12,948 bases of DNA from Clostridiales bacterium (GCA_003497505.1 DNNV01000031.1:1-12948); one strand, 5' to 3'; shown: positions 1-8,786, numbered from the stretch's first letter. Notes: generated by a model not told the origin, from the letters alone. Translations and numbers: made by a program.

Positions 1-999
1 AACAAAATCATCTCGGATGAAGGCACAAATATTTACAGCAGCTGTTCTATACAGGGCGAAAAACTGCTGAGGGAAGAAATTGCAAATTTTGTGAATACAA
101 TGCGCGGTGGGCATACAAATGCTCAGCAGGTTGTTGTGGGCGCAGGGGTACAGTATCTGCTTGGAATCTTAATAGGAATAATTAAAGATGACTACAATAC
201 GGTGGCAGTTGAAAAGCCGGGATTTAACAAAGCCGAATTTATTTTTGAAGACCATATGTTCAGCATAAATCACATGCATGTCACCGATCACGGCTTCCCT
301 GTGGAGGAGCTTCGGAAAAGCGATGCGGAATTGATTTATATAAGCCCTTCACACCAATATCCTCTCGGCACAATCATGCCTGTAAATAAAAGAATGGAGC
401 TGCTGGACTGGGCACATAGAAACAACGGGCTGATAATTGAGGATGACTATGATTCAATGATACGATATGGCGGAATGCCAATACCGTGTCTTCAGGGACT
501 GGATAAGAATGACTGCGTTGTTTATCTGGGCTCATTCTCCAAAATGCTTCTTCCGTCACTGAGGATAAGCTTTATGGTTCTTCCCGAAAGACTCCTTCCA
601 AAATACAATTTAATAAAAGCAAGGCACACACAATCAACCTCTAAAATAGATCAACTGGTATTAGCAAGCTTTATGAGAGAAGGCCATATGTCAAAGCACC
701 TTAGAAAAATCAAGAGAATTTACAAAAAGAAAAACACATTGCTCGTAAACAGCTTTAAAAATGCATTTGATGGCAAGCTGGAGGTTATAAGCTCAGATTC
801 AGGTCTCCACATAGTGTGTGAGGCAATTACCGAAAAAACTGAAGAAAAATTAAAAGAGGATGCAAAAAACTTAAATATACTTTTAAATATTATAAGCAGT
901 AAGAATGGCAAAATCATATTTTCACTTAATTACAGCGGAATAATTATGGACGAAATTCATAGTTTTACAACTTTGCTAGGAAAAGCATTATTCCAATAG
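1..999 (+). CDS. MocR/GntR-family PLP-dependent transcriptional regulator, C-terminal part (5' end outside window)
   Basis: The frame is open from base 1, so the gene begins upstream and only the aminotransferase-like (fold type I) part is visible. MocR regulators carry an N-terminal winged-helix GntR domain fused to this domain and use bound pyridoxal phosphate to sense metabolites; the DNA-binding half is inferred, not seen. Matching features are a GAGVQYLL stretch (PdxR-like proteins usually have GAGTEYL), VEKPGF, the SPSHQYPLGTIMP loop, the EDDYDS motif at 439-456 that supplies the Asp facing the pyridine nitrogen, and GSFSK with the PLP-binding lysine at codon 541-543, followed by SLRISFMVLP. 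The residue after EDDYDS is Met, where relatives usually have Glu. The gene ends at TAG 997-999 and is convergent with the P-type ATPase gene, so its target is probably upstream, outside the window. A true aminotransferase without the regulator domain is possible but less likely given the MocR-specific motifs. Confidence 0.88.
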   Translation, partial: NKIISDEGTNIYSSCSIQGEKLLREEIANFVNTMRGGHTNAQQVVVGAGVQYLLGILIGIIKDDYNTVAVEKPGFNKAEFIFEDHMFSINHMHVTDHGFPVEELRKSDAELIYISPSHQYPLGTIMPVNKRMELLDWAHRNNGLIIEDDYDSMIRYGGMPIPCLQGLDKNDCVVYLGSFSKMLLPSLRISFMVLPERLLPKYNLIKARHTQSTSKIDQLVLASFMREGHMSKHLRKIKRIYKKKNTLLVNSFKNAFDGKLEVISSDSGLHIVCEAITEKTEEKLKEDAKNLNILLNIISSKNGKIIFSLNYSGIIMDEIHSFTTLLGKALFQ

Positions 1000-1009
1000 A
1001 TAAGATTAA

Positions 1010-1030
1010 GGCCTCATTATTCATGAGGCC
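1010..1030. terminator. Probable bidirectional intrinsic terminator between convergent genes
   Basis: A perfect 8-bp stem, GGCCTCAT (1010-1017) with ATGAGGCC (1023-1030), encloses a 5-nt loop. It lies 10 nt after the MocR stop codon on the plus strand and 6 nt after the ATPase stop on the minus strand. The plus-strand side is followed by a T-rich but interrupted run; the minus-strand side has a weaker one. Its position between two convergent genes supports a shared terminator. Confidence 0.65.
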
Positions 1031-1036
1031 CTTATA

Positions 1037-3727
1037 TTATTTATTTTTGAAAAGGTCTTTGTACAATTCACCCACAAGCATTGGGATAAATGAAAATGTC
1101 ATGATAATCTGCCAATCCTTCATGGTGAGAGGCATTACATTGAATATTTCGTTAAGGACCGGAATATACAGAACAAGCACTGTAAGCGCAAAGGAAACAA
1201 ACACTGCCTGTATCATTCTTATGTTTGTAAAAAAGCCTATTTTAAAAAGTGTATATGTCTGCGACCTTGAAGAAAATGCCCTCAGAAGCTCGGCTGTTAT
1301 GAGAGTTGTAAACACCACGGACCTCACATGAATCAAGCCCTTCCCTACGCCGTACATGGAGGCAGCCCAGTAATAGGACCAAAGAGATGCAAAGGCTATG
1401 GCAATTGCCTGAAACACAATTCCCACCATCATGTTTTTATCCAGAATGGGCTCCTTTGTGTTCCTCGGAGGATGCTTCATGATTCCGGGCTCTGCCTCTT
1501 CCACCCCAAGGGCCATTGCAGGAAAACTGTCTGTAACAAGATTAAGCCACAGCAGCTGGATAGGTACGAGAGGAACCTCCCATCCAATCATGATGCTCAC
1601 AAATACAAGCAGTATTTCTCCTATGTTGCAGCTCAGCAGGAAAAAAACAAATTTTTTTATATTGCTGAAAATAATTCTTCCCTCTTCCACAGCATTTACG
1701 ATAGTAGCGAAATTATCGTCAGTGAGGATTACATCCGCTGTGTTCTTTGCCACATCAGTGCCCGTTATTCCCATGGCAACTCCAATATCTGCTTTTTTCA
1801 ACGCGAGAGCATCATTTACCCCATCTCCGGTCATTGAAGTAATATGTCCGTTTTCTCTTAAAGCAGTAACTATTTTTACTTTGTGCTCCGGGGAAACTCT
1901 GGCGTATACTTTAGTTCTTTTCACCACATCTCTGAGCTCCGCATCCGAATAATTGTCCAGTTCCTCTCCCATCATTGCCTGAGACTCGGATTCCACCATG
2001 CCCAGATCCTTGGCAATGGCATATGCCGTTTCCTTGTAGTCACCGGTAATCATCACCGCTTCTATTCCGGCATCTCTGCACAGCCTTATGGACTCCTTAA
2101 CTTCGGGTCTTGCCGGGTCTATCATCCCTACAAGCCCTACAAATATCATATTGTTTTCAACAGAGTCGGAATCAGGATCTTCCGGCATATTGCCCCATAC
2201 CCTGTATGCCGCGGAAAGAACTCTTAGGGCGGCTCTGGCGAATTCAATGTTTACTGAAAGTACTTTTTTCTTCAGCTCCGGAGAAAAATCAACTATCTTT
2301 CCGTCAATGGCAATTTTGGTACACCTTCCGATTACTATGTCCGGAGCTCCCTTAGTAAAGGACACCATTTTTCCACCTATATAATTCGAATGAAAGGTTG
2401 TCATCATTTTCCTTACGGAATCAAATGGCAACTCTCCAACTCTCGGATAAATCATATTCAGCTGCTGAGAGGTTTGTCCAAGTTTTCCCGCAAATGTAAT
2501 AATGGCACCCTCAGTTGGATCTCCGATTATTTTATAGCTTCCCGACGAGTTATCCAGCTCCGCATCATTTGCAAGAGACCCAATGGAAACAAGATTCCTC
2601 AGATTCGGCAGCGAGTTAATATTTATCTTCCTGCCGTAAAGCTTCACATCTCCCGTAGGGTCATATCCCCCACCCTCAACATCCAGTATTTTATCATCCA
2701 CGAATGCTTTTACTACGGTCATTTCATTTTGCGTCAGCGTTCCTGTTTTGTCTGAGCAAATAACAGAAGTGGCTCCTAATGTCTCAACCGCAAGAAGTTT
2801 TTTAACAATGGCATTCTTTCCTGCCATTCTATTCATGCCGATTGAAAGCACAATAGTCACTATGGCAGGGAGCCCTTCAGGTATGGCAGCTACCGCGAGG
2901 CTTATGGAAGTAAGCAGCATTTGCAGGACTTGTCTCCCCTGAAGATATCCCATCAAAAATACAGCAATGCATATGGCGATAGTGAGTGTGCCAAGCACCT
3001 TACCCAGCTGATTAAGCTTAGTTTGAAGAGGTGTTTCTTCATCATCATAAGATTGAATCTTCGTGGCTATATTTCCTATTTCCGTATCGTGGCCGGTTCC
3101 TGTCACCGCTCCCTTTCCTCTGCCATATGTTACAACAGTGCCTAAAAAGCCCATGTTGTGCCTGTCCCCAATTCCGACATTACCTACAATCTGAGCCTTT
3201 GCGTCCTTCTCCACCGGAACGGATTCACCGGTAAGGGATGCCTCCTCCACCTTCATGTTTGAGCTTTCCAAAAGCCGTATGTCCGCAGGAATTATGTCCC
3301 CTGCTTCCAGAACTACTATATCACCCGGCACAATTTCCGCAGCTGGAATTATAATTTGATTTCCGTCTCTTATAACTCTTGCGTTGGGAGCGCTGAGCTT
3401 CTGGAGAGCCTCTACCGACTTCTCTGCCTTTCCCTCTTGGTAAATGCCGAGGATTGCATTAATCACAACTATTGCAAGTATTACAAATGCATCATCCTTC
3501 TCACCTACAAATGCCGATACTCCGGCAGCAATAAGTAAGATAACAATTAAAAAATCAGCAAACTGTGCTATAAGCTTGGACATGAAGCTTTTCTTCGTCT
3601 GCTCCTGAAGCTCGTTCCTTCCAAACTCATCCAATCTTTTTTCCGCTTCCCCACTGCTTAATCCATGATTTAAGTCAGTTTTCAGTTCATTTAATACTTC
3701 TCTTTTACCTTTGTTATACCATTCCAA
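1037..3727 (-). CDS. Calcium-transporting P-type ATPase (P2A, SERCA-like)
   Basis: This 896-residue ATP-driven cation pump of the cytoplasmic membrane probably exports Ca2+. In order it shows the N-terminal cation-ATPase domain, TGES of the actuator domain (166-169), membrane helix M4 with PEGLP (283-287), DKTGT with the phosphorylated Asp326, the nucleotide-site KGAP (459-462), TGD (561-563), TGDGVND (633-639), and C-terminal helices to about 890. Ca2+ ligands known from SERCA are present: Glu284 in M4, Asn701 and Glu704 in M5 (SCNIGE), Asn729, Thr732 and Asp733 in M6 (NLVTD). M8 carries a Glu813 that could stand for the SERCA M8 acid, though the alignment there is uncertain. Length is normal for bacterial P2A pumps. 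The start is TTG at 3725-3727, chosen because a GGGGG site lies 8 nt upstream. It follows the flavoprotein gene by 73 nt, so it may be the last gene of that unit or have its own weak promoter. Ca2+ is well supported; Mn2+ is the main alternative. Confidence 0.93.
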   Translation of the reverse strand: MEWYNKGKREVLNELKTDLNHGLSSGEAEKRLDEFGRNELQEQTKKSFMSKLIAQFADFLIVILLIAAGVSAFVGEKDDAFVILAIVVINAILGIYQEGKAEKSVEALQKLSAPNARVIRDGNQIIIPAAEIVPGDIVVLEAGDIIPADIRLLESSNMKVEEASLTGESVPVEKDAKAQIVGNVGIGDRHNMGFLGTVVTYGRGKGAVTGTGHDTEIGNIATKIQSYDDEETPLQTKLNQLGKVLGTLTIAICIAVFLMGYLQGRQVLQMLLTSISLAVAAIPEGLPAIVTIVLSIGMNRMAGKNAIVKKLLAVETLGATSVICSDKTGTLTQNEMTVVKAFVDDKILDVEGGGYDPTGDVKLYGRKININSLPNLRNLVSIGSLANDAELDNSSGSYKIIGDPTEGAIITFAGKLGQTSQQLNMIYPRVGELPFDSVRKMMTTFHSNYIGGKMVSFTKGAPDIVIGRCTKIAIDGKIVDFSPELKKKVLSVNIEFARAALRVLSAAYRVWGNMPEDPDSDSVENNMIFVGLVGMIDPARPEVKESIRLCRDAGIEAVMITGDYKETAYAIAKDLGMVESESQAMMGEELDNYSDAELRDVVKRTKVYARVSPEHKVKIVTALRENGHITSMTGDGVNDALALKKADIGVAMGITGTDVAKNTADVILTDDNFATIVNAVEEGRIIFSNIKKFVFFLLSCNIGEILLVFVSIMIGWEVPLVPIQLLWLNLVTDSFPAMALGVEEAEPGIMKHPPRNTKEPILDKNMMVGIVFQAIAIAFASLWSYYWAASMYGVGKGLIHVRSVVFTTLITAELLRAFSSRSQTYTLFKIGFFTNIRMIQAVFVSFALTVLVLYIPVLNEIFNVMPLTMKDWQIIMTFSFIPMLVGELYKDLFKNK

Positions 3728-3735
3728 GTTATTAT

Positions 3736-3740
3736 CCCCC
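3736..3740 (-). promoter_or_regulatory. Ribosome binding site fixing the TTG start of the P-type ATPase
   Basis: The minus strand reads TTTTAGGGGGATAATAAC directly before TTG. The purine run is 8 nt from the TTG codon, and no in-frame ATG or GTG with a comparable site is seen nearby, so TTG is the likely initiator. Confidence 0.7.
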
Positions 3741-3800
3741 TAAAATAATCTTTTGTATCGAAAGCTTCGTACTGAATAGTATAATATATTATGATTTCTC

Positions 3801-5204
3801 TTATTTATTACTTAATATTTGTCCCATTCGCACTCCCATGAGTGATGCCATCATCAATCCACGTGTCCAGCCGCTGGAATCTCCGAGACAATATAAATTT
3901 TTAATGCTTGTTTCAAAATCCTGACTTATTTCGACCTTGTTGCTGTAGAATTTAACCTCAGGACCGTAAAGCAGCGTTTCTGTGGATGCAAATCCCGGAA
4001 CCACCGTATTTAAAGCCTCAATGAAGTTTACTATATTCGTCATGGTTCTGTAAGGCATTGCCGATGTTATATCTCCCGCAACCGCATCAGGAAGTGTCGG
4101 AACAACATTGGACCTTGAAAGCTCGTTAGGCCATGTCCTCTTTCCGTCCAGAATATCTCCGTATCTCTGCACTAAAATTTTACCCCCGCCCAGCATGTTT
4201 AAAAGCTCCGAAACCTTGGCTCCGTACTTTATTGGTTCATTGAACGGGCTGCTGAAATTATGAGAGCTCAATATTGCCAGGTTCGTATTGTTGGATTTTC
4301 TGTCCTTGTAGGAGTGTCCGTTTACAACTGCAAGATTGTCGTCATAATTTTCCTGGCTTACAAATCCTCCGGGATTCTGACAGAATGTTCTCACCTTATC
4401 CTTGAAAGGTGCAGGATATCCTATCAGCTTAGATTCATACAGGATGTTGTTCACTCTTTCCATTACTTCATTTCTCACTTCAACTCGTACTCCCAGGTCT
4501 ACAGTTCCCGCCCTGTGGCTTATATCGTGTGCAACGCACAAGGATTTCAGCCAATCTGCACCCTTTCTGCCTGCAGATATAACAACATTGTCTGCATAAA
4601 GCTCTTCTTTGAGAGTTTTTTTCAGTGAGTCCGTAACAGTTACTCCCTTGATAATTCCATCTTCAACAATAATATCCGTTGTCTGAGTTCCAAACTTAAT
4701 TTCAACACCGTTATCTATTAAATGTCTTTCTAACTTGAAATATATTTCCTGAGCTTTTTCTGTTCCAAGATGTCTTATGGGACAGTCAACAAGCTTAAGT
4801 CCCGCTTCGATTGCCTTTCTTCTTACTTCCTTTATTTCTTCTTTGCATTCAACACCCTCCACCTTGGTATCAGCGCCAAACTGCAGATATATTTCATCCG
4901 TGTAATTAATCAGCTCCTGAGTGTAATCGTATCCTATTAGATCCGGCAGGTCTCCGCCTACCTCAGGGCTTAATGACAGCTTTCCGTCTGAAAATGCCCC
5001 CGCTCCGGAAAATCCTGTTGTTATATTGCAGTATGGCTGACAGTTTACGCAATCTCTCGTCTTGTCCTTAGGACAATTTCTTTTCTCAATCGCTCTTCCC
5101 TGCTCTATAAGCAATATTTTTTTATCCGGCATCTTTCTGTTAAATTCAAACGCCGTAAATATACCGGATGGTCCTGCTCCCACAATAATCAAATCGTATT
5201 TCAT
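3801..5204 (-). CDS. FAD-dependent dehydrogenase of the COG2509 type, with a four-cysteine cluster
   Basis: This 467-residue flavoprotein is probably cytoplasmic. The N-terminus has a Rossmann dinucleotide-binding fold, GAGPSG at 9-14 with the ribose-binding acid Glu34 at the end of the second strand. The family hallmark GAGAFSDGKL follows at 67-76, then VRTFCQNPGG (271-280) and the C-terminal FAD motif LYCLGDSSGWTRGL (437-450). Just before the hallmark are Cys44, Cys52, Cys55 and Cys59 (C-x7-C-x2-C-x3-C), a spacing that could hold an iron-sulfur cluster or metal. As far as I know the substrate of this family has not been established; a redox role is inferred from the fold. The start is the ATG at 5202-5204, with AAAGGAG 5 nt upstream; an in-frame ATG 21 nt earlier lacks a good site. 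It follows the adaptor gene by 28 nt, so it is probably cotranscribed with the export genes. Confidence 0.88.
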   Translation of the reverse strand: MKYDLIIVGAGPSGIFTAFEFNRKMPDKKILLIEQGRAIEKRNCPKDKTRDCVNCQPYCNITTGFSGAGAFSDGKLSLSPEVGGDLPDLIGYDYTQELINYTDEIYLQFGADTKVEGVECKEEIKEVRRKAIEAGLKLVDCPIRHLGTEKAQEIYFKLERHLIDNGVEIKFGTQTTDIIVEDGIIKGVTVTDSLKKTLKEELYADNVVISAGRKGADWLKSLCVAHDISHRAGTVDLGVRVEVRNEVMERVNNILYESKLIGYPAPFKDKVRTFCQNPGGFVSQENYDDNLAVVNGHSYKDRKSNNTNLAILSSHNFSSPFNEPIKYGAKVSELLNMLGGGKILVQRYGDILDGKRTWPNELSRSNVVPTLPDAVAGDITSAMPYRTMTNIVNFIEALNTVVPGFASTETLLYGPEVKFYSNKVEISQDFETSIKNLYCLGDSSGWTRGLMMASLMGVRMGQILSNK

Positions 5205-5209
5205 GTTTT

Positions 5210-5216
5210 CTCCTTT
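5210..5216 (-). promoter_or_regulatory. Ribosome binding site fixing the flavoprotein start
   Basis: AAAGGAG on the minus strand lies 5 nt before the ATG at 5202-5204. It falls inside the longer open frame that starts at 5225, which argues for the shorter protein. Confidence 0.75.
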
Positions 5217-5232
5217 GTAATTCATAATTATG

Positions 5233-6426
5233 TTAATATTCTGTTAAAACAACTTCATTTTCTGTCAGGCCCGAGGTTATTTCTATATAGTCATCATCCT
5301 TCAGACCTGTCGTCACTTCCTTTTCAACTTCATTTCCGCCTTCTATAACAGTGACATATTCTTTTCCTGCCTTTTTATAGACTGCATCTCTGTCCACAAG
5401 CAGCACGCCACTCTTTTCCTCAAGCACAATTACAACATCAAGCTCAGAGCCTATTTTCATATTCATGCCTTCTGTTAAATCCGCTTCGATTCTTACGCGC
5501 CTTTGTTCAACCCCAAGGTCTGAAACGGATGGTTGTGCCTTCGGATATATTTTATTTACCTTCAATTCCTTCATCTCGTCACCGGTATTTACGATAAACT
5601 TCATATCCTTAGACACCTTCATGGAATCTTCGGCTAATACCTCAATATATATTCCAAGGCTGTTTTCATCCTGTATTTCCACCACCGGAACACCTGTCTG
5701 TGTCATTCCGCCCTGATGAACATTCAGCTCTGTAATAACACCGTCAAATTCTGCCTTGATTGACGACTGCTCCATTCTTTGCTCCAATATTTTAATCTGT
5801 ATAACAACCTCTTCAACCTGAGCTTCATATTGCTTTTTCACATTTGCGGAAACTCCTCGCGTCATTAAATCATAATTGTTCTTTGCTTCCTGAAGCTGGT
5901 TTTCAAGGGCTTCCACGTTGTTCTTTGCTTCGCTGTACTCTATCTCACTTACGGCATTATTTTCATACAGGGATTTTATTTTTTCAAAATTGCTTTTTGC
6001 AAGAACCAAGTTGTTTTCAACAGTGCTTATGTTAAGCTTTATATTGGAAACCTCTTTAAAATCCGCTCCCTTGACACTTTCGTTATACATTGCTGTAATT
6101 GCATCTATCTGCTTGTTTGCTCTTTCTATTTCTAACATATAGTTGTTTTCATATGTCAGTAGTATATCACCTTTTTTTACTTTGTCACCAATCGAAACGT
6201 TGAGCACCTCAACTTTTTGGCTCATATCTGAATAAAACGTATTCACCCTCTTGGAAAATACGGTTCCGTTTTCCTTCAGCGTCCTCTGAATAGAACCCAT
6301 TTCTGCCTTTGAGGATTTTCCGTCATATGAGGTATTTCCTCCTGACAATACAGAGAAAGCAACAATAAATACAAATACACACAGCACTGCAAATATTACA
6401 TATTTCTTTTTATGCAATTTTTTCAT
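5233..6426 (-). CDS. HlyD/MacA-like membrane fusion (adaptor) protein of an ABC export system
   Basis: This 397-residue adaptor is anchored in the cytoplasmic membrane and works outside it with the neighbouring ABC transporter. A short basic N-terminus (KKLHKKK) precedes one hydrophobic segment at about 9-28. The first half of a lipoyl-like domain follows (about 65-95, with VSIGDKVKKGDILL), then a long helical hairpin rich in Glu, Lys and Asn (about 97-220). The second lipoyl half comes next (222-252, KAEFDGVITELNVHQGG), then a beta-barrel (about 255-335) and a C-terminal membrane-proximal domain ending in GLTENEVVL. This order is typical of RND/MacA-type adaptors. The segment has no lipobox cysteine, so it looks like a signal anchor. 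The start is ATG 6424-6426 with GGAGGG 4 nt upstream; an in-frame TTG at 6436-6438 overlaps that site and was rejected. The gene lies 20 nt after the permease gene. No outer-membrane channel gene is visible, as expected for a monoderm. Confidence 0.9.
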   Translation of the reverse strand: MKKLHKKKYVIFAVLCVFVFIVAFSVLSGGNTSYDGKSSKAEMGSIQRTLKENGTVFSKRVNTFYSDMSQKVEVLNVSIGDKVKKGDILLTYENNYMLEIERANKQIDAITAMYNESVKGADFKEVSNIKLNISTVENNLVLAKSNFEKIKSLYENNAVSEIEYSEAKNNVEALENQLQEAKNNYDLMTRGVSANVKKQYEAQVEEVVIQIKILEQRMEQSSIKAEFDGVITELNVHQGGMTQTGVPVVEIQDENSLGIYIEVLAEDSMKVSKDMKFIVNTGDEMKELKVNKIYPKAQPSVSDLGVEQRRVRIEADLTEGMNMKIGSELDVVIVLEEKSGVLLVDRDAVYKKAGKEYVTVIEGGNEVEKEVTTGLKDDDYIEITSGLTENEVVLTEY

Positions 6427-6430
6427 ATTG

Positions 6431-6436
6431 CCCTCC
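6431..6436 (-). promoter_or_regulatory. Ribosome binding site fixing the adaptor start
   Basis: GGAGGG on the minus strand is 4 nt from the ATG at 6424-6426. The alternative TTG at 6436-6438 overlaps this site, so the ATG is preferred. Confidence 0.75.
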
Positions 6437-6446
6437 AAATTCTTTT

Positions 6447-8786
6447 TTATGATATTCTGCTCTTTAAAGCCTGCATGAAATTCAATTTGTTAATTTTAGC
6501 ATATGTCATAAGCTGTGCCAGCATTATGAACACTATTGTAAGCACCGCGGAAATCAATATGCCCTTTAGCTTAACAGGCTCATTCATAGTATAAACATCT
6601 GTTGTAAATGATTTACCCATATAAGCAACCATCCTGAAACCTATTGGAATTCCGGCAGCTATACCTATGACAGTCATAATCATGTTCTCCCGCACAAGCA
6701 TATTAAATATTTCCATTTTGGTAAATCCCATGACCCTCAGTGATGAAAACTCGAGCATCCTCTCGTTTATGCTCATCAACGTCATGCTGTACACGATTAT
6801 AAAACCCAAAAATCCGGAGAATATAACCATGAAGCCCATGGACATAGAGGTTATGGCCGTGTATTCCTCAAAGGCCTTTCTCATGGAATCCTGAGACTGA
6901 ACATTTATATACTTCATTTCATCGGATTTTTTCACAACATCATCCTCTGAGTTGATGTATGCGCCGTTTATTATTCCTTTGTCAAAAAACATTCCGCTCA
7001 TATAGTCAATGTTCATATATCCGTTAATGCCAAGAGTCTGATTTATTACGCCTTTTACAACAACAAATACGTCCTTGTCATCGTAAAAGCTGTCAATCAG
7101 TATTTTATCACCAATCCGGGCATCCAATGCTCTTGCTAAATTTGATGATATTAAAATCCCTGTTTCAGGAAGCACCACTTCGGCTCCCGCTTCATCCCTG
7201 AATTTATAAAACTCCGTATTGTCATGCAATCCTATTACATTTACAATCTTGGATTTCCTACCGTTGGATATTTCAAACGGTGCTTCTATTCTTCCTTCAA
7301 TATGCTTTGCATCAATATGGCTTAAAAGCTTATTTATTGTGCTGTCATCACGGAATCTGTCAAAACTTACGTTGTACTGAATTTTATTGAATTCTTCATA
7401 ATGCCTGTTAAACATAGCATCCACAACATCAATCATCCATGTAGTCATAACCATCATGCCGCATGTTATTGCCACAGCCGCACCTATAAATATGAATTTT
7501 TTCTTTTCCCTCAATATATTTCGAAGTACTATCTTCCAGGAGAAGGGTATGTTGCCCCACAAGAATTTTATATTTTCTATGAAAATCTTTTTTCCCTTTT
7601 TAGGTGCTTCCGGCTTCATCGATTCCGCAGGATTTATTTTAACTACCCCTCGTACGCCCCAAAAACCGGAGGCAACACAGAACAATAAAGATAAAACCAC
7701 AGAAATCAATATTTTATAATAATATATCTTAACTGTCAACATTGGAATATTGAAAAATTCAAGGTAAAAGCTCGTCATGAACCCGGAAGCAGCCGTTCCG
7801 GTTAAGGAGCCAATCAATCCTCCGATTATGCCCACAGAAGCGGCATACTTCAAATAATGAACCAATATTTCACTCTCTGTAAAGCCCATTGCCTTAAGCA
7901 CGCCTATACTCATTCTGTCCTTTTTGACTATCCTTGAAAGCATGGTTGCAAGCATTATACCCGCAAAGGTGAGGAACACAAACGGCATGGATTGTGACAT
8001 CAGCTCGAGACCTGATATTTCCTGATTCATCATATTGTTGCTGAGCTGGTCCTCTTTTTTTATAACGCGCCTCACTCCGTATTTATCAAGGCTATTATCA
8101 AGACGGTCGGCTATCTTCCCTATATCTGCATCCTCGTTTACCTTAAGAAGAATTTCATTGAAGCTTCCGCCGCCGTATATCTTCCTCAAATAGTTTTTTT
8201 CAAGAAAAATAACTCCAAAATTTTCCGAATCCGGCATAAAATTCTCTTCGCTCTCCATCATATAAATATATTCTGAGCTTGAAGCTATGCCTGAAACATT
8301 GAACTTATGCTGTCTGCCGTTTATCTTGACTCTTATTTCATCACCTATATTAATTTTTCTTGCGGTTGCAAACTGCTCAATTAATATTACATCATTTTCC
8401 GTCAGTTCTCTCTTTCCTGATTTCATAAACAGCTTGTTGATTTTATTTTCGTACTTATCAACAGATACTGCTCTGACGTTAACCTTTTCATCCCTGTCAT
8501 CAGTTATAAATGATGTGTCAAAGACAATTCTCGCTTCCGCCTCCTTAACTCCATCTTCGGAATACAGCCTGCTTACCAGGCTCTCAGTAATTCCTGAGCC
8601 CTTTATGAAAATATCGGCAAAATTAGTTTCCTTGTAGTAGACATCCATTGAATCCTTCAAATTTACGGCAGAATTACTTATGGCTGTGAAAACAAATATA
8701 CCTGTAAAAATTATTGAAAGAACTGCAACATATTGCCCCTTAGTAGCCTTAATCATTCTAAAAAGTCTTTTATCAAGCTTTTTCAT
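6447..8786 (-). CDS. FtsX/MacB-like ABC transporter permease with two fused halves
   Basis: This membrane subunit has 779 residues from the chosen ATG. It looks like two MacB-type units in one chain, each with a membrane helix, a large extracytoplasmic domain and three more helices. Likely helices are near 16-39, 266-286, 313-338 and 356-380 in the first half, and 429-451, 649-670, 698-720 and 743-763 in the second. Each half has the same cytoplasmic motif after its second helix, SIGVLKAMGFTESEIL and EFSSLRVMGFTKMEIF, which shows an internal duplication and marks FtsX domains. Proteins of this class often extrude substrates or transmit force across the membrane rather than forming an ordinary pore. 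The ATG overlaps the stop of the upstream ATPase gene as TAATG, implying coupled translation. An in-frame GTG at 8790-8792, 4 nt after AAAGGA, is an alternative start adding two residues. The substrate cannot be read from the sequence. Confidence 0.9.
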   Translation of the reverse strand: MKKLDKRLFRMIKATKGQYVAVLSIIFTGIFVFTAISNSAVNLKDSMDVYYKETNFADIFIKGSGITESLVSRLYSEDGVKEAEARIVFDTSFITDDRDEKVNVRAVSVDKYENKINKLFMKSGKRELTENDVILIEQFATARKINIGDEIRVKINGRQHKFNVSGIASSSEYIYMMESEENFMPDSENFGVIFLEKNYLRKIYGGGSFNEILLKVNEDADIGKIADRLDNSLDKYGVRRVIKKEDQLSNNMMNQEISGLELMSQSMPFVFLTFAGIMLATMLSRIVKKDRMSIGVLKAMGFTESEILVHYLKYAASVGIIGGLIGSLTGTAASGFMTSFYLEFFNIPMLTVKIYYYKILISVVLSLLFCVASGFWGVRGVVKINPAESMKPEAPKKGKKIFIENIKFLWGNIPFSWKIVLRNILREKKKFIFIGAAVAITCGMMVMTTWMIDVVDAMFNRHYEEFNKIQYNVSFDRFRDDSTINKLLSHIDAKHIEGRIEAPFEISNGRKSKIVNVIGLHDNTEFYKFRDEAGAEVVLPETGILISSNLARALDARIGDKILIDSFYDDKDVFVVVKGVINQTLGINGYMNIDYMSGMFFDKGIINGAYINSEDDVVKKSDEMKYINVQSQDSMRKAFEEYTAITSMSMGFMVIFSGFLGFIIVYSMTLMSINERMLEFSSLRVMGFTKMEIFNMLVRENMIMTVIGIAAGIPIGFRMVAYMGKSFTTDVYTMNEPVKLKGILISAVLTIVFIMLAQLMTYAKINKLNFMQALKSRIS

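Noticed and set aside
1023..3538. Several plus-strand open frames of 60-173 codons opposite the P-type ATPase
   Set aside because: They lie wholly or almost wholly within the ATPase gene on the other strand, show no family resemblance and lack convincing ribosome sites; they are shadows of its codon bias.
3753..3771. Small hairpin CGAA-AGC-TTCG as a terminator before the ATPase gene
   Set aside because: The stem is only 4 bp and no T-run follows on the minus strand.
3781..3792. Perfect 12-bp palindrome ATAATATATTAT between the flavoprotein and ATPase genes
   Set aside because: It is made only of A and T in an AT-rich spacer, has no second copy and lies next to no strong promoter; chance is a sufficient explanation.
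5205..5225. Upstream ATG giving a flavoprotein seven residues longer
   Set aside because: It lacks a ribosome site, and the site for the inner ATG lies within this stretch; family members begin close to the Rossmann motif.
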